Below, piece by piece: positions 1 through 8,212 of a DNA stretch of 64,000 nt. The stretch spans positions 1-64,000 of the forward strand of contig NZAC01000038.1 in the NCBI GenBank assembly GCA_002686085.1, written 5' to 3'. The position numbers and the translations under genes were made by a program. The notes beneath the pieces were generated by a model. The model did no database searches. It was not told the DNA's origin and saw only the letters and a program-made list of their open reading frames with translations. Each line of letters begins with the position of its first letter. Positions within the stretch are counted from its first letter, which is position 1. This DNA is from Roseibacillus sp. (GTDB lineage Bacteria; Verrucomicrobiota; Verrucomicrobiia; Verrucomicrobiales; Akkermansiaceae).

Positions 1-33
1 GGGGGCAGTAACTGGTAAATCGATCCCTCCCCC

Positions 34-66
34 GAGGCTACCACCTCATGGCGCGGTGGGTGCCTC
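34..66. other. Imperfect inverted repeat downstream of the sigma factor gene
   Basis: The arms GAGGC-CCACC (34-38 and 41-45) pair with GGTGG-GCCTC (55-59 and 62-66) around a 9-base loop, with a 2-base internal mismatch on each side. It lies just past the stop of the minus-strand sigma factor gene and could mark the 3' end of that transcript. No T tract follows on the minus strand, so a classical intrinsic terminator is not shown. Confidence 0.3.
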
Positions 67-77
67 CTGCTCTCCCT

Positions 78-920
78 TCATACCGCCTTCGGCAAAGGCT
101 TTTCTTTCTTCCTGAGCGCAGCCCTCATCTTTTTCACCGCCAGGTTTTGAAGCTGTCGTATGCGCTCTCGAGTGACGCCTAACTCCCCTCCCACCTCTTC
201 CAAGGTCCTCGATTCAATACCGTCCAGGCCAAATCGCTCCTCAATGATTTGGCGCTCTCTCGGATCCAGCACCGCAAGAAGATCCTCCAGCTGGTGATGA
301 ATATTCTTGGCGACCAGAGTGTCCAGTGGATTCAGTGCCTTCTCATCTCCAATCACATCTCCAAGGCCGACGGTATCATCCTCATTAACAGGTGCGTCCA
401 GGGAGACCGGCCTCTGCGAGGCCCGTTTCAGCAGAGATAACTTTCGCCGCGGGAGACCTAGCTCTTCCGAGAGCTCTTCCTCGGAGGGCTCCCGGCCAAG
501 ACACTCCGACAGAAGCGCTGAGATCCTTCTCATCTTCGCTATTTTATCCACCATGTGGATGGGCAATCTGATGGTCTTACTCTGGTTGGCGAGGGCTCGC
601 TTGATAGACTGTTTGATCCACCACGAACCATAGGTGCTCAGCTTTCCTCCTTTCGCCGGGTCGAAACGCTCTACCGCTTTCATCAAACCTATGTTTCCCT
701 CCGAAATCAGGTCTGCGAGGGGCAACCCGTATCCAGAATAGTCCTGCGCAATTTTCACCACCAAGCGAAGGTTCGCCTTGATCATCGTGGCACGAGCTCG
801 CTCATCTCCAGCTTTGATTCGGGCCGCCAATGCGACCTCCTCGGCAGCGGTGAGAAGCTCTGTTTGGGTGATCTCACGTAAATACACTCGCAAGCTACTG
901 TCTGAGTCAATTCTGGCCAT
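78..920 (-). CDS. RNA polymerase sigma factor, sigma-70 family (RpoD/RpoS-like)
   Basis: A sigma-70 family factor that directs RNA polymerase to promoters. At about 280 residues it lacks region 1.1 and is much shorter than a primary RpoD. Region 1.2 opens with YLREI. Region 2 carries the ANLRLVVKIA and LISEGNIGLMKAVERFDP motifs and the STYGSWWIKQSI promoter-melting segment. Region 3 follows (RLPIHM onward). Region 4 has DPRERQIIEERFGLDG and a recognition helix around VTRERIRQLQ. The start at 920 (MARIDSDSS) is chosen because residues upstream to 977 do not look like the family, and a purine-rich stretch precedes this ATG. It is probably a group 2 or alternative primary-like sigma factor. Which regulon it serves cannot be read from the window. 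Confidence 0.93.
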   Translation of the reverse strand: MARIDSDSSLRVYLREITQTELLTAAEEVALAARIKAGDERARATMIKANLRLVVKIAQDYSGYGLPLADLISEGNIGLMKAVERFDPAKGGKLSTYGSWWIKQSIKRALANQSKTIRLPIHMVDKIAKMRRISALLSECLGREPSEEELSEELGLPRRKLSLLKRASQRPVSLDAPVNEDDTVGLGDVIGDEKALNPLDTLVAKNIHHQLEDLLAVLDPRERQIIEERFGLDGIESRTLEEVGGELGVTRERIRQLQNLAVKKMRAALRKKEKPLPKAV

Positions 921-1429
921 GGTTCTACTTTCTTGATGCTCGTTGACGGTCCAAAGCAGGAAGCGAGCCGCTGTCACTACTATGTAAACTTTTGATCCCT
1001 ACTACTACACAGCGCACACCCTCCCCAGTCCAGACCCCTCATCCAAAATCCCCTGCTGAAGTCAGAGAGAGATCGGATTTAGAAACAACCTGATCACTAG
1101 AAGGTTATGGGTTTCCTTGACCATCCAGAGGATGATTCCACAGGAAGTCCCCACTGCAGACGGGTTATTGATGAACCGCTCTGAGCCGTGACCACGCCCC
1201 GACCTATCCCCCTCCCCCCACAACCTGCTTCCTGCACATTTGCACCCTGTGCGTGCATCGGTATCAGTCTTTTCAACTTTGCGATTACAGTATTTGTGAG
1301 CTAGTTCGCCGGATTTGACGGTTGCTTCGTGCTGATTCCGGCCATTCCGGCACCAAAATGCCACGACGGCAGCCCGCTAGACTTAGTCAAAAGCTAGCCC
1401 CATGACTCGGGATTCTCGAGGGGACGGAT
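921..1429. other. Non-coding intergenic stretch with small hairpins
   Basis: No convincing gene is seen. One open frame here (1062-1364, minus) has a low-complexity, unlikely composition and is not called. Small dyads exist. The best is at 1233-1257, where TGCAC and GCAC pair with GTGC and GTGCA around a CCT loop with an ATTT bulge. The stretch presumably holds the divergent promoters of the sigma factor and phosphate transporter genes. Confidence 0.4.
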
Positions 1430-1475
1430 TTGTGACGGATTTGTCACCAAGCTCCCTTTGTGACATTCGCGTCAA
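1430..1475 (+). promoter_or_regulatory. Pho-box-like double direct repeat
   Basis: Two pairs of 7-base direct repeats each have the 4-base spacer typical of PhoB boxes. The first pair is TTGTGAC (1430-1436) and TTGTCAC (1441-1447). The second is TTGTGAC (1458-1464) and GCGTCAA (1469-1475). The known PhoB half-site is CTGTCAT-like with an 11-base period. The site ends 18 bases before the ATG of the Na/phosphate cotransporter gene, which is the kind of gene PhoB controls. Regulation by phosphate starvation is inferred. Confidence 0.5.
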
Positions 1476-1493
1476 CCATTAAACAACCTGCCC

Positions 1494-3281
1494 ATGGTTA
1501 CCTTCTTAGAGATCCTCGGGAGTCTTGGTGTTTTCTTGTTTGGCATGAAAGTCCTGAGTGAGGGCACTCAGAAGGTCGCCGGTCAACGCATGCGCCACGT
1601 CATGGCCACCATGACGAAGAATCGGGCGTCTGGAGTTGCTACCGGTTTCGGAGTCACCTGTCTCCTGCAGTCGTCGTCCGCCACCACTGTCATTGTGGTT
1701 TCTTTCGTGAACGTGGGCCTCCTCACGCTCATCGAGTCAATCGGTGTCATCATGGGTGCCAACCTTGGAACGACCGTTACCGCCTGGATCATCGCGGCGG
1801 TAGGTAAATTCAGCCTCGCAAAGATCGCCATTCCGATCATCGGAATTGGCCTTCCGTTCATTTTCATCAGCAAGGGCCGTGCCAAGGGCTGGGGCGAAGT
1901 GATGATCGGCTTCGGCCTTCTTTTCTTCGGTCTCGGCCTCCTTAAAGACAATGTTCCGGACGTGAAGGGGATGCTTGCGAGCGAGGACGCCGACGTGAAG
2001 GCCCAGGCAGAGGCCGTCCTCGAATTCATCAAGAGCCTCAGTGGCAAGGGCTATCTCTCCTACCTCCTTTTTCTGGTCCTCGGGGTGGTTCTCACCCTGA
2101 TGGTGCAATCATCGTCCGCCGCCATGGCGATCACCGTGACCCTCGCGATGAACGGGTGGATTGGATTCGAGGAATCAGCCTTTGTTGTGCTGGGCGAGAA
2201 CATTGGAACTACGGTCACGGCCTGGCTGGCCTCGCTCGGGGCCAATCATCATGCCAAGCGCGCGGCGCGAGCCCACTTCATGTTCAATGTTCTCGGCGTC
2301 ATCTGGATGCTGATCCTCTTCGTTCCCTTCAAGGAACTTGTGTTATGGATATCGGGGGGCCTTCCCGAGTCGTTCCGAATGGAGAAGCACAATACCGACG
2401 TTGGCTTCAATCTCGCCATCTTCCACACCCTTTTCAACTTCACCAATATCTGTCTTCTGATCGGGTTCGTTCCGTTCATTGAGAAGATCGTCACAAATTG
2501 GGTCAAGGAACCTGCCTCAACCGGCCGCCGCGAGCGCCTCACCTTCATCACTCAGGGCATGGTCAACACCGGGGAGCTCAATCTGCCGGAGGCGGAGAAA
2601 GCCACCGTCGAGCTGGCCAAGCTCACCCAGGACATGTTCGATGGCTTCGTTGAAGTCTTCAACAATCCCAAACAAGACCTCTCTGAAAAGGTAAACAGTC
2701 TCCATGAAATGGAGGACGAGGCCGACGAACGCACTGCTGACATCACCGAATATCTGGTGCGCTGTGCCTCGGCCGAGATCGGTCAATCAAACGCCACCGG
2801 GGTGGCTCAGATGATCCGGATCGTCTCTGAACTGGAGGAGATTTCAGACACGATCTACCGTCTCGTAAAACTCACGCAGCGTAAGTACAAGAAGGAGCGG
2901 GAATTCACCTCGGAAGCTACCGAGGGCCTGCGCGATTACGCACAACTCATTGCGCGGTTCATCACTGTCTACAATGAGAAGATGTTTCAACCAATTGACC
3001 GGAAGGAAATTGATGCAGCACGCACCCTCGAGAATGAGATCGGATCACGCGGCAAGTCTCTCAACAAGCTGGCCTTGGGTCGGATGGCAATGCCGGAACC
3101 TGACATCAAGGCTGAAATCCTTAATATGGAGCTCAACAACCACTGCGAGAAGATCGGGAACCACGGTTTCAACGTGATGCAATGCCTCTACACGATGGCT
3201 AACAAGGAGGAAGCTCCCGATAATATTGCGCAACCGATCGATCAGATTATCGATGATAAAAGAGACCAGCCCGAAGGGTAA
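1494..3281 (+). CDS. Na/phosphate cotransporter family protein with PhoU-like C-terminal domain
   Basis: A secondary transporter predicted to import inorganic phosphate with sodium across the inner membrane. It shows the two inverted QSSSA signatures of the Na/Pi cotransporter (PF02690) family, near residues 59-63 (QSSSATT) and about 205 (QSSSAAM). Each lies in a hydrophobic segment, within an eight-or-so-helix membrane domain to about residue 335. The remaining ~260 residues are a soluble helical region of PhoU type. The length of 595 fits the family's long form. The upstream Pho-box-like repeats suggest induction by phosphate limitation. No pst or phoB genes are in the window. The downstream sulfatase begins 34 bases later and may be cotranscribed. 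Confidence 0.93.
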   Translation: MVTFLEILGSLGVFLFGMKVLSEGTQKVAGQRMRHVMATMTKNRASGVATGFGVTCLLQSSSATTVIVVSFVNVGLLTLIESIGVIMGANLGTTVTAWIIAAVGKFSLAKIAIPIIGIGLPFIFISKGRAKGWGEVMIGFGLLFFGLGLLKDNVPDVKGMLASEDADVKAQAEAVLEFIKSLSGKGYLSYLLFLVLGVVLTLMVQSSSAAMAITVTLAMNGWIGFEESAFVVLGENIGTTVTAWLASLGANHHAKRAARAHFMFNVLGVIWMLILFVPFKELVLWISGGLPESFRMEKHNTDVGFNLAIFHTLFNFTNICLLIGFVPFIEKIVTNWVKEPASTGRRERLTFITQGMVNTGELNLPEAEKATVELAKLTQDMFDGFVEVFNNPKQDLSEKVNSLHEMEDEADERTADITEYLVRCASAEIGQSNATGVAQMIRIVSELEEISDTIYRLVKLTQRKYKKEREFTSEATEGLRDYAQLIARFITVYNEKMFQPIDRKEIDAARTLENEIGSRGKSLNKLALGRMAMPEPDIKAEILNMELNNHCEKIGNHGFNVMQCLYTMANKEEAPDNIAQPIDQIIDDKRDQPEG

Positions 3282-3315
3282 GCGCTTGGGCGATCTCCCA
3301 AGTCTATTTCCAGAG

Positions 3316-4716
3316 ATGACGCGATTCCTGGTTTGCCTCCTTCTCTTATCAACCCTGCCCGCCTCCGCCGGTCGGCCCAATATCCTCTGGATCTTTATCG
3401 AGGACATGTCCCCGCTTATCGGTTGCTACGGCGATCCGGTTAACACAGATAAGACACCCAATATAGACGCCCTCGCTAAGGGTGGGGTGCGATTTTCCCG
3501 GTGCTACGTCCCTGCCCCAGTATGCTCCCCTTGCAGGTCCGCAATGATTACCGGCACCTATCAGACAACCACTGGGCTGCACAACCACCGCTCCTCCAGA
3601 ACCAAGGCGGGAGCTATCAACCTTCCTGCCGGCATCACAACAATCCCCCAGCTCTTCAGAAAGCATGGCTACCTCACCTTCAATAGCGGGAAGGAGGACT
3701 ACAACTTCGTCTTTGAAAACTCTGACCTCTATTCCATCAAGGGCCCCAGAAGAGACTTTGGTGCCTGGCGCAATCTCCCAAAAGGCAAACCTTGGTTTGG
3801 TCAAATCCAGCTCGCAGGGGGTAAAAGCAATACCAAAAAGTGGAACGACAAGGTCAACCCTGACTCCGTCACTCCTCCTCCTTACCTGCCAAACACCGCC
3901 CTCTTTCGTAAGTGGCACGCCCACCACTATGACACCGTGCGCCAGACCGATGACGACACCCGAAAGATCCTCGCCAATCTCAAAGCGGATGGCCTCCTGG
4001 AAAACACCATCATCTTCTGGTTCACCGACCACGGAAATAACCATTCCCTGAGAGCCAAGCAGTTCTGCACCGAAGCGGGCACCCACGTGCCATTGATTAT
4101 CTCTGGAGCTGACAAACGCATCCGCGCAGGGAGCGTCCGCAACGAACTGACATCGACCCTCGACATCTCCGCGACTTCTCTCGCCCTTGCAGGCATCCAA
4201 ATACCCTCTCACTACGATGGCGTAGACCTCTTCTCTCCTTCTTTCACCCCCCGTGAATATGTGATCTCCGCCCGTGATCGTTGTGATTACACGATCGACT
4301 ACATACGCAGCGTCCGCAGCGACCGATATCGCTACATCCGCAATTTCCTTACCGACCGCCCATTCCTTCAGCCTCAATATCGTGACAACCGTGACTACGT
4401 CGTATTTCTCCGCCAAGGTCATGCAGCCGGAACTCTTCCAGCCTTGACGGACGAGATCTTTTTCGGCCCCCGCCCTCGAGAGGAACTCTATGATATCGAG
4501 CAGGATCCTCATGAGATTAAAAACCTCGCGTCTGATCCAGCCTTCGCAAAGATTCTGGAGCAGCATCGCTCTATTCTCGCCGAGTGGCAGCTGCGGACTG
4601 ACGACAAGGGTCAATACCCGGAATCAGACGCGGGCCTTCGTGAAGTTCTCAATCAGTGGAAGGATAAGTGTGTAAATCCCGAATATGACCGCGTTCGGAG
4701 ATCGGGGTCTCAGTGA
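3316..4716 (+). CDS. Secreted sulfatase (type I, formylglycine-dependent)
   Basis: Predicted to hydrolyse sulfate esters of polysaccharides outside the cytoplasm. The start at 3316 gives a clean signal peptide (MTRFLVCLLLL..ASA) directly before the sulfatase opening RPNILWIFIED. An earlier in-frame ATG at 3226 would add a non-secretory leader overlapping the previous gene. The catalytic motif is CSPCR with Cys70 as the expected formylglycine residue. Its fourth position is Cys instead of the usual Ser or Ala. The metal-binding TDHG motif is near residue 237. The C-terminal part contains the familiar EELYDIEQDPHE segment. It resembles heparan N-sulfatase/arylsulfatase-like proteins of Planctomycetes and Verrucomicrobia. 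The substrate is not determinable, but the adjacent glucuronate isomerase hints at a sulfated uronate-containing glycan. No maturase (FGE or anSME) gene is in the window. Confidence 0.9.
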   Translation: MTRFLVCLLLLSTLPASAGRPNILWIFIEDMSPLIGCYGDPVNTDKTPNIDALAKGGVRFSRCYVPAPVCSPCRSAMITGTYQTTTGLHNHRSSRTKAGAINLPAGITTIPQLFRKHGYLTFNSGKEDYNFVFENSDLYSIKGPRRDFGAWRNLPKGKPWFGQIQLAGGKSNTKKWNDKVNPDSVTPPPYLPNTALFRKWHAHHYDTVRQTDDDTRKILANLKADGLLENTIIFWFTDHGNNHSLRAKQFCTEAGTHVPLIISGADKRIRAGSVRNELTSTLDISATSLALAGIQIPSHYDGVDLFSPSFTPREYVISARDRCDYTIDYIRSVRSDRYRYIRNFLTDRPFLQPQYRDNRDYVVFLRQGHAAGTLPALTDEIFFGPRPREELYDIEQDPHEIKNLASDPAFAKILEQHRSILAEWQLRTDDKGQYPESDAGLREVLNQWKDKCVNPEYDRVRRSGSQ

Positions 4717-4771
4717 GAAGAATTCGACTCTTTTGCGCAGTATCTGTGCTCTATTCTGCGCGTTATCAAGA

Positions 4772-4794
4772 TGAGTGAGATTCCGATTCACTCA
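4772..4794. promoter_or_regulatory. Inverted repeat upstream of uxaC
   Basis: A perfect 7-base inverted repeat, TGAGTGA (4772-4778) and TCACTCA (4788-4794), with a 9-base spacer, ends 26 bases before the uxaC ATG. It could be a regulator binding site for the uronate genes or a weak hairpin. No T tract follows. Confidence 0.3.
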
Positions 4795-4820
4795 CCCGGC
4801 GCGCACCTCTACGATACGGC

Positions 4821-6236
4821 ATGGCCAGAGCCTTCCTGGATGACAACTTCCTTCTTCGCAGCAAAACTGCGGAGCGCCTTTTCCATGAAGTCGCTGCAAT
4901 CCAGCCGATCATAGATTATCACACTCACCTTCCTCCTGAGGAGGTCGCGGAAAACAAACGCTGGGATAATATCAGCAGTCTCTGGCTCGGTGAGGATCAT
5001 TACAAATGGCGGGCCATGCGAGCGAATGGCATACCGGAATCACACATTACCGGCGACGCCTCTCCCCGTGAAAAATTCGAAGCCTGGGCCCGGACGATCC
5101 CCTTCACGGTGGGCAACCCTCTCTTCCACTGGACTCATCTCGAACTTCGACGCTGCTTTGGAATCAGCACCCTCCTGAACCCGGACACTGCAGAGGAAAT
5201 CTGGAATGAGGCCAACGAACGCCTCCAAGATGATAACTTTTGTGCTCAGGGACTTCTTCAGAAATTCAATGTCGATACCGTTGGCACAACTGACGACCCG
5301 TCCGACAGCCTCTCCCACCATGAGGCATGCGCCTCTCTTGGGATCACCACCAAAGTTTACCCTACTTTCAGGCCGGACAAGGCCTTCATGGTCGATCGCC
5401 CCCACATCTTAAATCCGTTCTGCAAGGCTCTTGGCGAGCAGTGCGATATTGAGATTAAGAGCCTTGATCAACTTATCCAGGCCCTGCGGAGGCGTCATGA
5501 TGACTTTCACGCTGCCGGCTGTCGTCTCTCAGACCACGGGATGCCCTACTGCCCCATTCAACCGTGCCAAGAGGAGGAAGCTTCGCAAATCTTCCAACGT
5601 GCACTCACGGGATGCGCTGCCACCTCAAGTGAGACCGATGGATTTAGCTATTATCTCATGCAGCAATTGGGCAGATGGAACAATGAGCGGGATTGGACCA
5701 TGCAGCTCCATCTCGCACCGGTCAGAAACCCCAATACTCGTTTTTTCGAGAAGATCGGCCCTGACAGCGGGTTCGATACGATTGGAGACTGGCCACAGGG
5801 AGAGCGCTTACTTCAATTCCTCGACGGCCTCCATCAGAGAGACTCTCTTCCCAAAACCATCCTCTACAACCTGAATCCCAGAGATAACGCGCTTTTCGCC
5901 TCTGCATGTGGCTCGTTCCAGGAGGGACCAACCCCTTCGCGAATCCAATGGGGTTCCGCATGGTGGTATAATGACACTCTCAAGGGAATGACGGACCACC
6001 TGCAAACCCTTGCCTCAATAGGACTTCTCTCCCGCTTCGTCGGGATGCTGACTGACTCCCGATCGTTTCTCTCCTATCCACGTCACGAATACTTCCGCCG
6101 GCTTCTCTGTAATCTTATTGCTGAAGACGTCGAAAACGGAGAGATCCCCGACGATCAGGACTTCCTTGATTCCCTCATTCGTAACATCTGTTATGAAAAC
6201 GCCAGATCCTACCTCGCTCTTCCTCATCATGTATAG
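4821..6236 (+). CDS. uxaC: Glucuronate (uronate) isomerase
   Basis: Isomerises D-glucuronate to D-fructuronate and D-galacturonate to D-tagaturonate in the cytoplasm, the entry step of hexuronate catabolism. The 471-residue length and amidohydrolase-type fold match UxaC. Features include the early DYHTHLPPEEVAEN metal-binding stretch, VGTTDDPSDSL in the middle and the GMLTDSRSFLSYPRHEYFRR region near the C-terminus, all typical of the family. The gene is followed with an 8-base overlap by a second sulfatase and preceded by another, so it probably handles uronate released from a sulfated polysaccharide. The other genes of the pathway (uxaB/uxuB, uxuA, kdgK) are not nearby. Confidence 0.95.
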   Translation: MARAFLDDNFLLRSKTAERLFHEVAAIQPIIDYHTHLPPEEVAENKRWDNISSLWLGEDHYKWRAMRANGIPESHITGDASPREKFEAWARTIPFTVGNPLFHWTHLELRRCFGISTLLNPDTAEEIWNEANERLQDDNFCAQGLLQKFNVDTVGTTDDPSDSLSHHEACASLGITTKVYPTFRPDKAFMVDRPHILNPFCKALGEQCDIEIKSLDQLIQALRRRHDDFHAAGCRLSDHGMPYCPIQPCQEEEASQIFQRALTGCAATSSETDGFSYYLMQQLGRWNNERDWTMQLHLAPVRNPNTRFFEKIGPDSGFDTIGDWPQGERLLQFLDGLHQRDSLPKTILYNLNPRDNALFASACGSFQEGPTPSRIQWGSAWWYNDTLKGMTDHLQTLASIGLLSRFVGMLTDSRSFLSYPRHEYFRRLLCNLIAEDVENGEIPDDQDFLDSLIRNICYENARSYLALPHHV

Positions 6237-8130
6237 AATTAGAACCCACCTCCTGGCCATCCTGATCACCTTTGGCGGGCTGCTCCCTCTTCTGGCTCTC
6301 GACCGCCCTAATATTCTCTGGCTCTCTGCCGAGGACCATGGTCCGCATCTCGGCTGCTATGGAGACACCTACGCAGACACTCCCAATCTGGACGCATTTG
6401 CGAAGTCTTCTCTTCTCTACAAGAACGCCATTTCTACTGCACCTGTTTGCGCACCTGCCCGCACCACCATCATTTGCGGCATGTATGCTCCCTCGCTTGG
6501 CGCCCACCACATGCGCTCAGAGGCAGCAAAGCCTGAATGGTTGAAGTTTTATCCACAATACCTCCGGGAGGCCGGCTACTACTGCACCAACAACTCAAAG
6601 ACCGACTACAACATTCAACACAACATCAGGGACATCTGGGACGAGTCCTCTCGTAAAGCGCACTACGACAAGCGCAAAAAGGGACAACCCTTCTTCGCAA
6701 TTTTCAACCAGACCTGCACCCACGAAAGCCAGATCAGATCTCGCAACAGCAAAACGAAGCATGATCCATCCAAGGCACCTGTTCCTCCCTATCATCCGGA
6801 TGTGCCCGCGGTCAGGGATAACTGGGCTCAATATTACGACCGACTGAGTCAGATGGACGAATGGTTCGGAGCGCATCTCCGCGCTCTCAGGGAAAAAGGT
6901 CTGGCCGACGATACCATAGTCATTTTCTGGGCGGACCATGGATCGGGTATGCCCCGTGGCAAACGCTACGCCGGGTGGAGTGGCCTTCACGTTCCCATGA
7001 TCATGCACATCCCGGAAAAGTGGAAACACCTCCGGCCCCCGGAATACAACTCTGGTGACACCTCAAACAGACTGGTGGGCTTCGTCGACCTCGGAGCAAC
7101 GATGCTCTCTCTGGCTGGCATCCAACCTCCGGCGTTCTTGCAGGGAAAGCCTTTCGCCGGAAAACATGTCACCGCAAAACCAACTCACTCGTTTGGATTT
7201 CGGGGCCGAATGGACGAACGCCCCGATTGCTCACGGACCGTTACGGACGGCCGGTTTGTCTACATCCGCAATTTCATGCCCCACCTTCCGCACGGACAGG
7301 TTCTTCACTACCAGATGGAAACTCAGAGCACCCGGATCTGGCGTCGCCTCCACAAGCAGGGAAAACTCAACAAAGTCCAGTCAGCGTTCTGGGAACGAAA
7401 GGCACCCGAGGAGCTCTACGATATTTCCAAGGACCCCCACGAGACCCGCAATCTGGCGCAGGATGCCACCTTCGGAGATACTCTCAGATCAATGCGGGAG
7501 GCCCTCTATCAGAATCTTGAAAAGACTTTTGACGTCGCACTCCTTCCAGAGGGGCTACTCCACGACCTTGCCAGTCAGCACAACCTGACACCGGCTGATC
7601 TGGCCCGGGACAAATCTCTGTATTCGATCGAAAAAATTCGTGCGGCCTCGGACATTCTCCTCGACCCTAAGGGGGCCAGTGAACGGGTTGCTGATATGCT
7701 TCGTGCGGAACTCCCGGCCCAACGCTACTGGGCTGCTCTTGCCTGTGTTTACCTCGGCAAAGAAGTTACCCACAAACACAAGAGCACCCTGCAAGCTCTC
7801 CTCAAGGACCCTTCTCGCAGCGTGCAAATTGCCGCCGCGGAAGCCTTGGCGACCTTCCCGACAAACAAAAAGGGAGACAATGCTGCCATGGAGGTTCTTC
7901 TTGCGAATGCGGACCCCACAACGTCGAGCGCGTACCACGCTGTTGCGGCCCTCAACGCCCTGGACCACCAGCCGCAAAAGGTTCTTGAGCCATACAAACA
8001 ACGTATCAAAAGACTCCCTACAAACGATCCTGATGTTCCCGGACGGCCCAATGGCTATGCCGCCCGTATGCACAAGCACATAGCTTCCCCCATCCCAGAC
8101 TACTTCTCGTGGGAAAAAAACAACCGCTGA
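6229..8130 (+). CDS. Secreted sulfatase with C-terminal HEAT-like helical region
   Basis: A second formylglycine-dependent sulfatase, 633 residues. The start at 6229 overlaps the uxaC stop by 8 bases and gives a signal peptide (MYRIRTHLLAILITF..ALA) followed at once by the RPNILWLSAED opening. The catalytic motif is CAPAR with Cys74, followed by TTIICG. The second metal-binding motif is WADHGSGMPRG, typical of N-sulfoglucosamine sulfohydrolase-like enzymes. After the EELYDISKDPHE segment, roughly residues 470-600 are alanine/leucine-rich helices with HEAT-like repeats (SVQIAAAEAL). This extension occurs in some PVC sulfatases. Tight coupling to uxaC supports a shared role in degrading a sulfated uronic-acid glycan. 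The exact substrate is unknown. Confidence 0.9.
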   Translation: MYRIRTHLLAILITFGGLLPLLALDRPNILWLSAEDHGPHLGCYGDTYADTPNLDAFAKSSLLYKNAISTAPVCAPARTTIICGMYAPSLGAHHMRSEAAKPEWLKFYPQYLREAGYYCTNNSKTDYNIQHNIRDIWDESSRKAHYDKRKKGQPFFAIFNQTCTHESQIRSRNSKTKHDPSKAPVPPYHPDVPAVRDNWAQYYDRLSQMDEWFGAHLRALREKGLADDTIVIFWADHGSGMPRGKRYAGWSGLHVPMIMHIPEKWKHLRPPEYNSGDTSNRLVGFVDLGATMLSLAGIQPPAFLQGKPFAGKHVTAKPTHSFGFRGRMDERPDCSRTVTDGRFVYIRNFMPHLPHGQVLHYQMETQSTRIWRRLHKQGKLNKVQSAFWERKAPEELYDISKDPHETRNLAQDATFGDTLRSMREALYQNLEKTFDVALLPEGLLHDLASQHNLTPADLARDKSLYSIEKIRAASDILLDPKGASERVADMLRAELPAQRYWAALACVYLGKEVTHKHKSTLQALLKDPSRSVQIAAAEALATFPTNKKGDNAAMEVLLANADPTTSSAYHAVAALNALDHQPQKVLEPYKQRIKRLPTNDPDVPGRPNGYAARMHKHIASPIPDYFSWEKNNR

Positions 8131-8212
8131 TTCCGCCTCCTCTGGCAAGAAAAGGGGGGACAGCTTCCCTTGCGCCAATCTTAATACCCGCCTACACTCC
8201 TCCCATCCTCTC

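Noticed and set aside
1062-1364. 100-residue minus-strand ORF in the gap before the phosphate transporter
   Set aside because: The composition is unlike a protein, there is no motif or ribosome-binding site, and it overlaps the likely regulatory region.
3349-4614. 421-residue ORF antisense to the first sulfatase
   Set aside because: It is the reverse-frame shadow of a clearly conserved sulfatase with a signal peptide and catalytic motif; its own sequence shows no recognisable domain.
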